Assembly (NCBI GenBank): GCA_003254925.1
Contig: QANZ01004226.1
Location: 62,001-126,000 of the forward strand
DNA: 64,000 bases
Direction: 5' to 3'
Source: Chamaecrista fasciculata
Taxonomy: Eukaryota > Streptophyta > Magnoliopsida > Fabales > Fabaceae
Each line of letters starts with the position of its first letter. Position 1 is the stretch's first letter. Below are positions 49,951-61,998 of the stretch, one piece after another. Made by a program: the position numbers and the translations under genes. The notes beneath the pieces are model-generated. The model searched no databases, was not told the DNA's origin, and worked only from the letters and a program-made list of their open reading frames with translations.

Positions 49951-52120
49951 TTTTGTTATTTAAGTACTTTTTGTTTATACAAAATATATAATATATGTAT
50001 TTATTAAATTTCGGATAGCAAATAAAGTTTAAATGGAGACAAATACAAAAATATCTAATATATATAAGATAAATACGGATATTGTTTCAACTGAGCTATA
50101 TCTATCTAAAACAAACAAGTAATTAAGTAATTAGGATACTCAGCATTTAATATCATGTAATATAAATATTTTAATATATACAATTTTATATTTTATGTAA
50201 TTTTTATTATATTTTAAATTCATTCATTTTAGTTCACGATATATCATATATAGAATATATTCAATTTTTGAATTATAATATTATATTTTATATCTATTAT
50301 TTGTTCGTATTTTAAATATTCTTCGAATATTAAATATTAAATAAATATATATACTAATTTATCAAATATGAATGGAATATCATATATTAAATAAATAAAA
50401 ATATAAATAATGACAAACATTAACTATCTTACATGTTGTTATCCTTAAAGACAATTTTAGCCATCTCATTTATAGTCATCGGCTAAATTTCCCTTCATGG
50501 TGAGATATTATTTAGGTTTCACTTTCCTTCTATTCTCATTTTAAGTAGGAAAACAAGATGCCAGTTGGAGAACTTAAATAAAATAAAATAAAAATAAGGA
50601 AAAGAAAATAAGTCACAAATCAACCCATTTACCTAAAAAGAGTGGATTGAGTCAATTTTCAAATTATTATATTATAAAATGATATAATAATTTTTTTTTG
50701 ATAAGCAAATGATATAATAATTTTGATATATATTGATTGATTGTCTATTTAACGGGGAGTTTAGAATTTCCTAACATGAATAATATTACTTACATAATTT
50801 AATAGCTACATTCGACAATGATATATGAGATTCAAGAGGCTCTGATTTCTAGAACCTGGAATCTCGAATCCCAAATTTAGAAAATCTATCTCGTTAATCT
50901 CAATATTTAAACATTAAATATCTCGAAGTCTAACATACACAAAGTTATTTCTATTTTTAAAAAGTAGTTTCCAACTTATATTGTAAAATGACATAATAAC
51001 TTTGATATATATTGATTGATTATCCACTTAAGGAGGAGCATAGAGTTTACCAACATAAATAATACTACTTACATATTTCTTCAATAGCTACATTCGATAA
51101 TTGCATATGAGATTCTAGAGGCTCATGTTCTTAGAACCTCGAATCATAAGTTCAGGAAAATCTATCTCGGTTAATTTCACTATTTAAGCATTAATCCTCG
51201 AAGTCCAATATACACAGAGTTATTTTTATTTTAGAAACAATTATGTTAGACTAAGTTATTTCTATTAATTGTTGTTCCAAAAATTTCAAAGACTCTTGCT
51301 CAAACTCCCATTGACTTATTTGTACCAATTTATCAAGTTAGTTTCAAGACCAATTAAATTAGTTCATATTTAATAATATTGATTTAACAGTTTTAAGTTA
51401 ATTAAATCGAATCAAGGGTTAATTTAAGTAGTTATCAAATATCTTTTACACTACTTTTTATAGCACCATATTATTTTCCTGAAGAGGGAATGAAGTGCTA
51501 GGCTTTTAAACAATATCAGATATGCGATCACTCATTCACTCCCATGAAACTCATTTAATTGCATACTGTAAATTCAAAAGTTCCATTTTTTTAAGCAAAA
51601 AGCTGACAAACTAGCAAGCTTATGCTCGGGAAAGCAGTCCCACACACTTCTTGTTTTCAATATGTACTATAAAATATTTTTGTATTTATATAAGTATACG
51701 TGATTGTTAAGCATTGAACTAATTAGTTTTTTTTCTGAATTATTTATTGGTAAAATCTAAAATATAAATATAAAAAATGAGAAATTTTTTAATATGTCGA
51801 ATTTATTTTTTTTATATATAGTTTTGAATTTGATAATAATCAATAATCAATATATTGGGCTTTCCGTTGCGTCGGGCCCACTCAATGTCTCAGTATTCGC
51901 GTTCTTTTTCCCATACGTTGCACGAAGCCAATCCTTACAAGCTGTCTTTCTCTTTTTGTTTTTTGGTATTCCTTAAAAGCCACTATACTTCTACACAAGC
52001 CAATAAAAAGTCGACGCGTCATCATGTACAAAAGTTTTACCGTAGGCCTAATGTAGGTGATAAATTTCCGGGACAGTCAATAACAAACACGCACGAAAAC
52101 GACGATCAGCACCGTCTTCC
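49951..52120. other. AT-rich intergenic stretch
   Basis: No coding exon or RNA gene is seen. The only structure is the diverged tandem duplication listed at 50665-51240. Confidence 0.45.
50665..51240. repeat. Diverged tandem duplication, about 310-bp unit
   Basis: Unit 1 (about 50665-50960) and unit 2 (about 50975-51240) share, in order, TTTGATATATATTGATTGAT, AATAGCTACATTCGA, ATATGAGATTC, AAATCTATCTCG and ACACA(A/G)AGTTATTT. Unit 1 also holds a short internal repeat of GATATAATAATTTT. The copies differ by many substitutions and small indels. Confidence 0.75.
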
Positions 52121-52123
52121 AGA

Positions 52124-52130
52124 TATATAA
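52124..52130 (+). promoter_or_regulatory. Probable TATA box of the SUVR gene
   Basis: TATATAA lies about 30 bases before a pyrimidine-rich stretch (CTTTCTTTCGCTTTCTTTC near 52163-52181). It is the best promoter candidate upstream of the SUVR coding exons, with a probable intron-bearing 5' leader of about 3 kb between. Confidence 0.4.
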
Positions 52131-55100
52131 ACGCAGCGCAGTCTCTAGCTAAGAGTCTTGACTTTCTTTCGCTTTCTTTCTTTTGCCGTTTCATTTTCCG
52201 AGAGATTTTCTTGGCAGCCAAACATGCAGTCTCAGCCTCATCAATAATCCTCTTCCTCACGCTTCCGCTGTTGGCGACAATGTAATCGACAATTCTTTAT
52301 ATCTTTCCGTACGATCACGCATTGTTAATTTTACTTCCCCTTCAAGTTCAAGGGAAGGGTTTTAACTTTTATTGTCTTACACATTCACCGTATTATTATG
52401 TTATTAGCCTCTTACATGTGGTCTTGTCTGAATCTTTTATTAGATGAATGCTACTTTCTTTGAGAATTTCTTGGTACGAACTACGAAGAACTACTTAGCC
52501 TTTTGCTCCTCGTTGTCGTCGTCGGGTGACTGTGTATGTAAAGCTATTTCTCATTCTTTTCATTTTACTATGTATTTCCGTCATTATTGGGTTATCGGAA
52601 GGCACACCAATCCTTTAAGGTCTCTTATATTTTAGATTTTATCCGAATGGTATCCCTAATAAACAATGCTGTTCACTGTGAGCACCCTGAGTGACTGTGT
52701 CTCTGTTGTCATTGTGGAAGAGGGTGAAGATTGAAGAGTAAAAACTACCGGAGTCAATTTGATTTTTTAAGGGCATTACATATTAAGATAGAAGGTGAGC
52801 CTTGGCGCAACAGTAAGGTTGTCTCTTGATAACCAAGAGGTCACGGGTTCAAATCCTGGAAACAACCTCTCTAAGGTCGCGTGCATCTTGACCCTTCCTA
52901 AACCCCACCTAGTGGGAGCCTCGTGGACGCCCTTAATTTGTTGCATATTAAGATACAAAATTTGCTGAAGTACGGAATCCATCTTCTTGTCATATTTTCC
53001 ACAGCTTACTGCGATAGATCACTTCAGAATCACCCCTTCCTCGTTTTGCTGTAAAACACTAAAACCTGCTTAACATTTTTCTCTTACCAGCAAAAGGATA
53101 ATATTATTTCACAAATTGATTTCCCAATATATATATGTGGCATCTGTAATTGAGTATCCTGCATTTCTCAGTAATTAGACAATTTTAGGCATCTGATAGT
53201 TGAAACGTGTCGTTTCATTTAACACCACGAGGCAATGTGACAATTTTGGACATCTAATTACAAAAAACTTTAGGATCGTCAATTAAAGAGGATCCGTTTT
53301 CGTATATGTCTCAGTATTTTTAGTTTTCTTGTTGCATAAGAAACCTTTGACATTGGTGTTTTACTTGCATTCTATTTGTCAAACCCATGCAACACATTTT
53401 TTCTAACAATTGGGGTTCTTGCAAACATTCATCTATTGGGGTATAATGTGTTTTTTTTCTTTGGAAAAAATAAAAGAGGGAATTAGGTATTCCTTAAGCC
53501 AAGGCTTCAGATTTTTTAAGTATGATGATATGAGTGCAATTCTGACCCTCTTTCTTCAAAATTTGTAAATGAGAAGTATATTGAAATGGAATTCCTTTGA
53601 AAGGCCTACTCTGTCCTAGTATTAGAAATACAACAACTTTTGTTCATAAATTAGTTAACTAAGATATATGAGTAGACTCTTAAAGGTTAGCGTCTCAAGG
53701 TGGATAAACCTTAGGACAGACTTAGGTGCATTTTCTTGTGTTTTTCTTTCATATTCTCAGATAGCAAACCTGTCAAGTGGATATTATTTTACAGCTTAGC
53801 ACCATATGATTGGCTCATTCAAAATTTTTTTGCCACGTGTTATATTTTTGTTATAGAACTTGATGGCGAATACTTAAGTGACCTTACGAACGGTTCGCCG
53901 TTCATTCGCTTTTTTCTCATATTGTGTTAGACTAAAGAAGTAAAGATAATTGCATTGAATTTCAAATGTTACATTTGGAAATAACATAAAAGCCAAATGT
54001 TGCTAATTTTCTTTCTTGCACATCCTTATATTTATTGGGCTAATATCTCTACTTAAATGACATAGTGTACATCTAGGATTGTCAGAGGTCTCTCAGATCT
54101 GGTATGCATAACAAGTATAATCTATTGGTTTCATTTTGTTTTTCCTTCTCTGATCGTGAGTTTTCTTCTTCCATTTTTCTCTTCTTCATCCTCATTTTCC
54201 TTAAATCATAGAAAAGAAATTACCAAATGATTGTGAATCTAAGAGTCCCAAATATGACAAACAGCTGCAGTAAATGTGATTCTTTTTCTCCTTCCAATAT
54301 TTACTTGAGCATTGTCTGCCAACCATTTTAGATGCACAGTTTCCTTCTGCGATAACCAACCGTTTATAATTTTGTTTCTCTTTTTTTATTCATTATGAAC
54401 TCTTTTCAGGAGGAAGGTGAAGAATACTGAGAATGGCTTTCTGAAACTTTGATTTCGGTATTGAGATTGATGTCTCCTAGCCTTTTGCGGTGGTATCTAA
54501 TTACTATTTTTTCATGTTTCCCTTTCTCTGGGAATTTTTCAAAGGCCATTGCAAGAAATTCTGCATTTCATAATTGTTGTCGCCTCTTGAGTGTCAAAAT
54601 TGCCTTTTGCTCCAGTTAGTTCTTCATTGATTTTTTTAAATGATAATTTAGAATATGATATGAATCTGATAGGCTCGATATACTTAGTTACTTACTAGCT
54701 CGAAGGCTTACCAAAGAAGGGAAAAAGGGGAATAGAAAGAGGCTGGGGCGAGCACGATTGGGCCATCAGAAAAGATTGATGTCTATGGGAGGAGGGGGAA
54801 GGGTGTGCTGGTAGTACGGAAGTTATGGAAAAATAAGCTGGGCATAACGGATTCTGACATGACGGCGGAAGGAATGTGAAGGAGTGTATGAGCATGCCTT
54901 TATTTGGAAGGGAAGCTATCTTAGGGTAACTAAGGAAATATTCTAGGAATTTGAGGGAGAGTCCTGGTCTCTTGAAAGCCAATCTATCTTATTTTCTTGG
55001 TATCCTTTCTTCTTGTTTATTCTAGGATTGTTGCTGGTTTTATCCTTTTTGTATGAACTGTTTATGCTGTTATATCAATATTTAGTCAAGGGAATCCTAT

Positions 55101-55321
55101 CAGAATCATTCTTAGGTGTTGAAGTTTTCTAGCCATATGCAGGATTAAGGATGGGTTATCAGGGCATCTGAACTTTAAGTTGATAGCAAGATTTGGTAAA
55201 TGCCATTTTTCAATGAGCACAATTTTTTTTTTGCAGGTATTGTGGGGGAGCACAAAGTCTTGACAAACAAGTGGCTCCAGTGATAGTGTTGAATCAAGTG
55301 ACAATTACTTTTTGGAACTTA
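52131..55321 (+). other. Probable 5' leader region of the SUVR gene
   Basis: No protein-coding exon is seen. Exon-like pieces include a leader beginning near 52150, a possible short exon near 54410-54457 (TTTTCAG acceptor before, GTATTG after) and a clear acceptor TTTTTTTTGCAG ending at 55237, just before the first coding exon. It also holds the Au-type SINE at 52791-52943. The splicing is inferred. Confidence 0.35.
52779..52955 (+). mobile_element. Au-type SINE with perfect 12-bp duplication
   Basis: Body 52791-52943 (153 bp), flanked by CATATTAAGATA on both sides (52779-52790 and 52944-52955). Box A region GGCGCAACAGTAAGGTTG and box B GGGTTCAAATCCTGGAAACA match the widespread plant Au SINE, and the 3' end TTAATTTGTTG fits its short T-containing tail. 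The intact duplication points to a fairly recent insertion. It lies in the presumed leader of the SUVR gene. Confidence 0.88.
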
Positions 55322-58300
55322 ATGGCTCCAGATTCGACTCCCAATCCAAGAGTCACCAATGCCTTCAACGCCATGAGGGCCTTAGGAATATCCCGGGATG
55401 AGGCGAAACCAGTGTTGAAAAAACTGTTAAAAGTGTATGATAAGAACTGGGAACTTATTGAAGAGGATAACTACCGGACGCTAGTAGATGCTTACTTTGA
55501 GCTTAAGGAAGAGAAGGTGACCCATCTAAACATCTCTGTTTATACATTTAAATTGCTTGTTGTCTTTTTTGCTTGGTAATCTTTTGTTCGCATAAGTTCT
55601 TTTTATGTGTACTTTGAGATTAGGGAAGATCAGGTAACTCACCAAACATCTCTTCTCTGTCTATACATTTAAATATCTAGTTGTCCGTTCTGCTTGCAAA
55701 ATATTCTATTTATCTTAGATAAGAATTGATAACTAAAGTGGGTGTTGAAAATTTTCAATTATCTCTGTTTGCATCACGTGAATCTTCTTTTAGCACCTTC
55801 TTTCCTTTTATTATACTTTTTATGAGTATATTTTGTAGTATGTCCCTTATTGTTCGTTTCAAATAGGAAGCAGAAGGTAGCGGAGAATCTCCAATGAGTC
55901 ATCATGTTGGAGAAAGACAAACTCAGAAATTGCATTTGGTAGATGAAGATGACCAGCTTTTGGTAAGTTCCGACAACTCAAGAAAAATAATAGCTATAGA
56001 AGAGAATGAAACAATTCTAAGTACTTTTGCACAGGAAACCATTGAGTCATCTCAACTTTTAAAGAGCAATAAGAGACCCAAAATTAGTTCGTTGAAAACA
56101 AGAATTAGTGAGGAAGAAAGGACGTCAAAGTTACATGGCATTGCAGCTAGAGATAGAAACTCAAATTCTGAGAAAGCATCATGTTCAGGGCACGATGAAG
56201 AGCCAATTGATAAGCCCAGCTCTACTCATATCCAAAGAGAAAATTTACCAAGTAATCATCATAAAAAAGAGACAATGAAGTCAAAGGCCGAGCAATATAA
56301 GTTACATCCTGAACTCAGTTCAACAAGTTGTAAAGGTAATCTTGCCAGTTTCTTTGACCAGAAATGTCTACCCATGTTGTTGTTTTTTCTTCGCCTTCAT
56401 TACTTTCGTATCATATACTATTGAATATTGATCCAAATTTATTTTAATTTAATTGACAATTGTCCTACTTCTTTCTTCCAATTTTTCTTCTATATCAAAG
56501 GGAGAAAGATCGAAGGAGTATTCTCAAAGCAGTCGATTTCTGATAGTATTTCCTATATTTCTTGCAAATTAAGCATAAGGTTGAAATAGGCTTTTCAAGA
56601 GAATACTACATATCATAGCTTAATTAATTATACCATCTTGCAATTTCCTCATTACGCTTTTAAGATTCTGCTTCTCTAGCAGAAAGTCGTAGAAGCTTTT
56701 TATACCCATTCTCAACATCATCATCTATGTTATTTGTTATTCTATTAGTATATGTTCATAGCTAGGACGTATTTTTCTATTGGTCTTTCAGAATTGGCAT
56801 TCCAACTATTTATTCTTGCACACTTGGTAAAGGGCCAGGGGGAAGAAAAACAGAATCATTCTTGTGCACTTTAACTTGAACAAAAGCATTCACAGCCTGC
56901 TTTGCCCTTGTGGGTCGTCTAAAGAATAATGCAGGCATCTAAAAGTTTAATCATGTGACAGATATTGGATTCACTTTAGTTTTTAAAACAATAATAGCAT
57001 CTTAGTTAATAATAATATTCTCTTGCTGATTTTCTATAGGCGTATCTGAGGTTTCAACTGGGAATCGCAGTGTCAAGTTGTTGTCTTCTCAGTCTTTGGA
57101 CATGAGCAATAAAAATGGTAATTCTGCACATAATAACGACCCAAAAAACCATAAGGCTAATATTGATATTGCTTCTTCACCTTTGGGAGAACTGAAAATC
57201 TCCCTAAACTGTGCCCTTGGACCACCAAACTTCTATGCTCCTGATATAGATGCTGTTGTGAAGTTCATGGAGGAGAAATACCGCAAGTCTTCCGACATTG
57301 TTGGGCCCCAATTTTCTATGATGAAGTTATTAAATGATTTATGTGAGAGTTTCCTTAGCTTGGGCACGAGAAAAAATAAAAAGGGTTCACATCCTGAGCA
57401 TAACAATTCAAACAAATTAGCCTTGGTGTCACAACAAGCTGTTGCTAGAGATGAGAAGAGGCCCTTTCATTGTCACAGTGACATAGCAAAAGGTTCAGAA
57501 AAGGTGAAAATCTCATTGGTAGATGAATTTGGCGATGAGGAGCCACCAAAGTTTAATTACATACCAAAAAATCTAATATATCAGAGTGCTAATGTAAATA
57601 TCTCTTTAGCTCGTATTGCGGATGAGGGTTGCTGTTCAGATTGTTCTGGAAACTGTCTTTCTGCACCATTACCTTGTGCATGTGCTCAAGAAACTGGTGG
57701 AGAGTTTGCTTACACTATGCAAGGTTTATTGAAAGAAGAATTTCTGACAGCTTGTTTGTCTATGAAAAAGGAACCTCAAGATCGTGATATTGTGTTCTGT
57801 AAAGAGTGCCCACTTGAAAGGTCTAAGAATGAGTATATGCATGAGCCTTGCAAGGGGCATCTAATTAGGAAGTTCATTAAGGAATGTTGGAGGAAATGCG
57901 GATGTGACATGCAGTGCGGAAATCGTCTAGTGCAACGGGGTTTACGATGCAAACTACAGGTATTTGCTCTCTGAATTTTCTTAGAGTGCTTCTACTTTCT
58001 AGTAGCGATTTAATTCTCCCTCCATTCATTTTTTTAGTTTGTTTATTCCACAGAAGTACCATGTTGATATTTTGAGTTATGGCAACTACAGAGAAATATT
58101 TTATGGAAGTTGTAATTATATGTTGTATATAACTTCTTGAAGTTCATTGTTTTATTTCTTCTCTACTTATGAAGCATGGACACTGACACGGACACGGACA
58201 CACCGACTCGCTAAATTTTTAAAATTACACGACACGACATATATTTATATATAAAAATAATTAAAAATTTATAAATTTTGATGAAAACTTTAAAAATTAT

Positions 58301-60689
58301 AATATTTATTCATAATTTATGTCATATATGTTATTATTTTCTATTGTTTGTCATATTAAAGTCATAAAAAAATTTAATATTCTGAAACTTATGAATATGT
58401 GTCATGTGAGTGTTCTACGGGCGTCAGACATAGACACGGTGACACGCCTTCAAAATGAAGTGTGCATGCTTCATAGTTCTGTACCAAAGATAAAGTCATC
58501 TTAAAGAGGGTTGAACCAATTCTTTTGATCTTTTGATTGGCTCACTACATTAAATACTTTTTGCTACAAGTTTCAATTGTCAATTCATCCATCTAGCTAC
58601 AATGGCCCTATTTTTATTAGTAGAAATTATGTGAAAATTACATCGAGAGATGTGTTTTTAATAATAGGAAATGTTCTTATTGCTACATTTCTTTTTTAGT
58701 CTATTCTAATTGTTACATTGTTGTCCTTAAATTTTCAGGTATTCTTTACTCGTGAAGGAAAAGGCTGGGGGCTTAGGACTCTTGAAGACTTGCCTAGAGG
58801 ATCCTTTGTATGTGAATATGTCGGAGAGATATTAACCAACATGGAGTTATATGAAAGGACTATGCACAAAAATGGAAATGACCGGCATACATATCCTGTA
58901 ACTCTTGATGCAGACTGGGGCTCAGAAGTGGTGTTAAAGGACGAGGAGGCACTCTGCTTAGATGCAACATATAATGGAAATGTTGCTAGGTTTATCAATC
59001 ATAGGTAATATTTAATGCCTAAACACTTGCGTGTTCTAAACAACTGTTTTTTATATGATTTAAATTTCCTAAATATAATAGTTTATTTTCCAAACCACAG
59101 AGCTACATTATATATATTCTGCTTTACTTTTTTTTTCATCCTTTTAAATTAACAAGCCAAAATAAAGAACAACTACCAATTCAGGCTCACTATATGGTGA
59201 AACAGATGAGGATCAGAAAGTGTTATAAAACTCTCTCTAGTGTTCCAAATATCCTGTTGATTTGATGTTTGTTACTTGTCCATCTAACTCCAACAACATG
59301 TGTAGCTTTTCTTTCCTGTTTTTCTCCCCTTCATCTGCATTTAGTAACATGATTTATGTTGATCATTTCAGATGCTCAGATGCAAATTTGATAGACATTC
59401 CCGTTGAAGTGGAGACTCCAGATCGCCATTATTATCATGTAAAGAATCAGATGATTTATTTTTAAAAATTTGACGGGGAAGATGAAGGAAACTATCCTTA
59501 TTGAGTGTTTATTTTCTATTTCTTATATGCAGCTTGCCTTCTTTACTAACAGGGAAGTGAGAGCTAAGGAGGAGTTAACATGGGTAGGTGTGCTTGATAA
59601 ATAAAAGGCATTGTTCTTAAGGGTTTGTTTGGCAATTAGGAGGGGGAGGTTAAGCTTCCATAACCCTTCTCCTTATTTGGATCCTCCAAAATACTCCAAT
59701 TTGGGGTATTTGAAATTTATGAAAGTGGAGGAGAATGAATGATTAAAAATTAATCCCTCATTATCTTCTCCAATTTTTTACTTTCCAAACAAGGGGATGA
59801 TGTCTCACTCCTCTCCCCCACCTCCCCTTCTCATTTTTAATTCCCAATCTAAACATACCCTAAGTGTTTTCATCTGCAAATATCACTTCTTTAATGGTTA
59901 CTTTTTTAAGTAAATTATATTTAGCCTTTTGTGAGAAATGCAGTTTTTTGGCCTTAAGATTTGTTCTTATTATTCTGTTTCAAAAAGAATGAAGCTGAGT
60001 TTCACATGCATGTTATTCTATTTTAAGTTTCTCTTAAGTGATCCATGTTTCTCATCAATAATAGGTATGAAAAATTATTTGCAGGATTATGGTATTGACT
60101 TTGATGATCATGACCACCCTATTAAAGCATTCCGTTGTTGTTGTGGAAGCACTTTATGCCGTGATAAGAAACGAAAAGGTCAGTCAGGTAATCCAGGTCA
60201 TGCTATAGCATGTGAGGATTTTATTTTAGTTTCTTCCTTTTCCTACTGCTTTTTTAAATGCAATTTCTCTTCGTTCCATTTTTCTTTTTGGCAGGATGTG
60301 TTTAAGATGAGAATTTTAATTGGTCAATTTTTTCTTATGATCCATTTAAGTTGGTTTAAGATTTGGCCTTCTGAGAATTACTACTAGAAATGGACGTATA
60401 TTGAATGGTTATTATACATCCCCGATCAATCTTGCTTGATGAATGTTGAAAAATTGCATGTGGGTATATCTTGCATTACAATTTACGAGGGCCAAAAAAA
60501 TATTCTGAGTAATGCTCTTGCAGCCACATGACTTTAGAGATAGTGTTCTGTTAACATATTTTGATTTGAAGTAAAATGGAGTCTGCTTTGGATTGTTTTA
60601 GCGGGTTTCCTCATACTAATTTGCAATTTATAGGGAAAAGGAAATTAGAGAAGCCGGTTAGAGCAGCTGGAACCAAACAACGTTCTTAA
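55322..60689 (+). CDS. SUVR1/SUVR2-type SET-domain protein
   Basis: Chromatin protein of the plant SU(VAR)3-9-related group; SUVR2 acts in RNA-directed DNA methylation and silencing, SUVR4 is an H3K9 methyltransferase. Eight coding exons: 55322-55516, 55867-56335, 57040-57959, 58739-59004, 59372-59438, 59533-59583, 60085-60178, 60634-60689; 705 residues. Order: WIYLD domain (1-65: VTNAFNAMRALGI, NWELIEEDNYRTLVDAYF), a Ser/Lys-rich linker, pre-SET cysteines from about 417 (CCSDCSGNCLSAPLPCAC), SET from about 528 (GKGWGLRTLEDLPRGSFVCEY in part), the catalytic-type FINHRCSDANL near 613-623, TWDYGIDF near 655, and post-SET CCCGSTLC. All SET motifs look intact. The length fits SUVR1/2 rather than the shorter SUVR4. 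Start is the first true ATG; the frame further upstream begins only with GTG. Introns hold two MITEs and a local duplication. Confidence 0.9.
55490..55697 (+). repeat. Local duplication of exon end and splice donor
   Basis: The end of coding exon 1 and the start of its intron (55490-55575: TACTTTGAGCTTAAGGAAGA, then GAAGGTGACCC) recur at 55606-55697 (TACTTTGAGATTAGGGAAGA, then TCAGGTAACTC), including the downstream TATACATTTAAAT. The second copy is inside the intron and offers a decoy donor; using it would read through an in-frame stop at 55577-55579. Confidence 0.75.
58169..58474. repeat. MITE in SUVR intron 3
   Basis: Left end ATGAAGCATGGACACTGACA and right end (reversed) ATGAAGCATGCACACTTCA are inverted copies. 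The interior has ACGGACACGGACACACC and, inverted, GACACGGTGACACG. Elements with such GACACG-rich ends are common in plants. It lies wholly within the intron before the SET exon. Confidence 0.6.
59618..59863. repeat. Tourist-like MITE in SUVR intron 6
   Basis: Body 59621-59860 with ends GGGTTTGTTTGG and, inverted, GGGTATGTTTAG, flanked on both sides by TAA. A 3-bp TAA duplication and GGGxxTGTTT-type ends are characteristic of PIF/Harbinger-related Tourist MITEs. At 240 bp it has no coding capacity. Confidence 0.7.
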
Positions 60690-61004
60690 GGTACTGAATA
60701 CTGACCTAATTAGTTGCAAGGTGTAGTAGTTGAACTTCATTATCTTTAATTTTGTCAGCATGCATCTGCCGAGATGTGGCAATATATCATTTTTTTCAAC
60801 AGTTCATTATTGCTGTTGCTGTACAATTCTAGGAAACATATAGAACAAAATTTTATGACATTCTTTTTGACAGACGAATGGAGGTTTCATGTTTTGTGAC
60901 CAAAATTTCTTCTAGCAACAGGAAATTGTGTGGAATTATTAAACTGTTGAAACAGGTTAGAAATTAGCCCTAACCCGCCATAGAAGTTTGGGGGATTTTT
61001 TTTG

Positions 61005-61420
61005 GGTGAAAATTTCATTTGAGTCTCAAACTATTTTTGGTTCAGTTTTAGTCCTTAAACTTTCTCACTTGTTCCACTATTAGTCTCAATCATAATTTTA
61101 TCTAGTTTCTGTTGTTATCTGAGTTGGACACATAACTTAGATGATTTATCTCATATTATATGTCATAATAAATGAGTTGAATAACAAAAAAAGTAAAATC
61201 TCCCTTCTTAAAAGAAAATTAATTCCAAATTTATCTCTATGCTTATGGTTAAAAGAAAGATTTTCTTTTTTCTTTGTAAACTCATTTGTTATAACATATA
61301 TGAGAGAAAAATCAACCATCTCAAATGCCTAGGTAAGATAACAACAAAAACTATATTGAATCAAGTTTTGGATTAATAGTGGAACAAATAAAGAAGTTTG
61401 AAGATCAAAGCTTCAAAAGA
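61005..61420. repeat. Inverted-repeat element related to the PDLP-intron repeat
   Basis: Left words TTGAGTCTCAAACTATTTTT, CTTGTTCCACTATTAGTCTC and TTTCTGTTGTTATC return inverted near the right end (GATAACAACAAAAACT, TTAATAGTGGAACAA, GAAGTTTGAAGATCAAA). The order of words resembles the outer repeat in the PDLP intron. Limits approximate. Confidence 0.5.
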
Positions 61421-61660
61421 TATACCCGTACTCTTAATCTTAAAATGAACGAACTCAATTGTTTATTGCTGGACTCGGATTCCTCTTTCCAAAAGTCAAA
61501 TTAACTGCCATTGTTACCTTCCTCAGGCTATGTTAATGCTGGCGTCTCGTGCCACTATACAATGATGATGCAAAAGTGGCTACGTTTATCTGTTAGTGGT
61601 GTAATTCGCACAACTTTTTTCTACCTCAAATACTTTCAATTCAACCATCATACTCTGCTT

Positions 61661-61840
61661 ATAATTAGTTCATTCACATATTGGAGATTTATTATAGACC
61701 AGATTTTTAATTAACTGCCCTATCAAATAATGCAAACAAAACTAATTTCAATAATTAGTTCATTCACATTGGAGATTTATTATAGACCAGATTTTTAATT
61801 AATTGCCCTATCAAATAATGCAAACAAAACTAATTTCAAT
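61661..61840. repeat. Recent tandem duplication, about 90-bp unit
   Basis: Units at about 61661-61750 and 61751-61840 are nearly identical: AATTAGTTCATTCACAT..., GGAGATTTATTATAGACCAG, CCCTATCAAATAATGCAAAC. They differ by one small indel (ATATTGG against ATTGG) and one substitution, so the event is recent. Confidence 0.9.
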
Positions 61841-61998
61841 GTTATTATGGGTAACTAACGTAAAAAAAAAAAAAATCAAATTTTATCAGTCGTAGTCCTA
61901 GTAATTTTTATGACTAATCTTATTTGTTCATATTGTAACTGCTGAAACTACCAAGAAAGTTTCCTAAGTCTAGAACAAAAATGGCATTAATTTAGATG

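Larger units (their letters stand above)
60690..61998. other. Intergenic stretch, SUVR to caleosin
   Basis: SUVR and the caleosin converge here, so both 3' UTRs lie within. Besides the inverted repeat at about 61005-61420 and the tandem duplication at 61661-61840, I see nothing. Confidence 0.45.

Noticed and set aside
55271-55321. Extended N-terminus of the SUVR protein
   Set aside because: The extension begins at GTG; the first true ATG at 55322 gives the usual start of the WIYLD domain.
60179-60387. SUVR C-terminus read through past 60178
   Set aside because: The read-through is hydrophobic intron-like sequence; splicing at the GT to 60634 gives a basic tail in phase with a stop.
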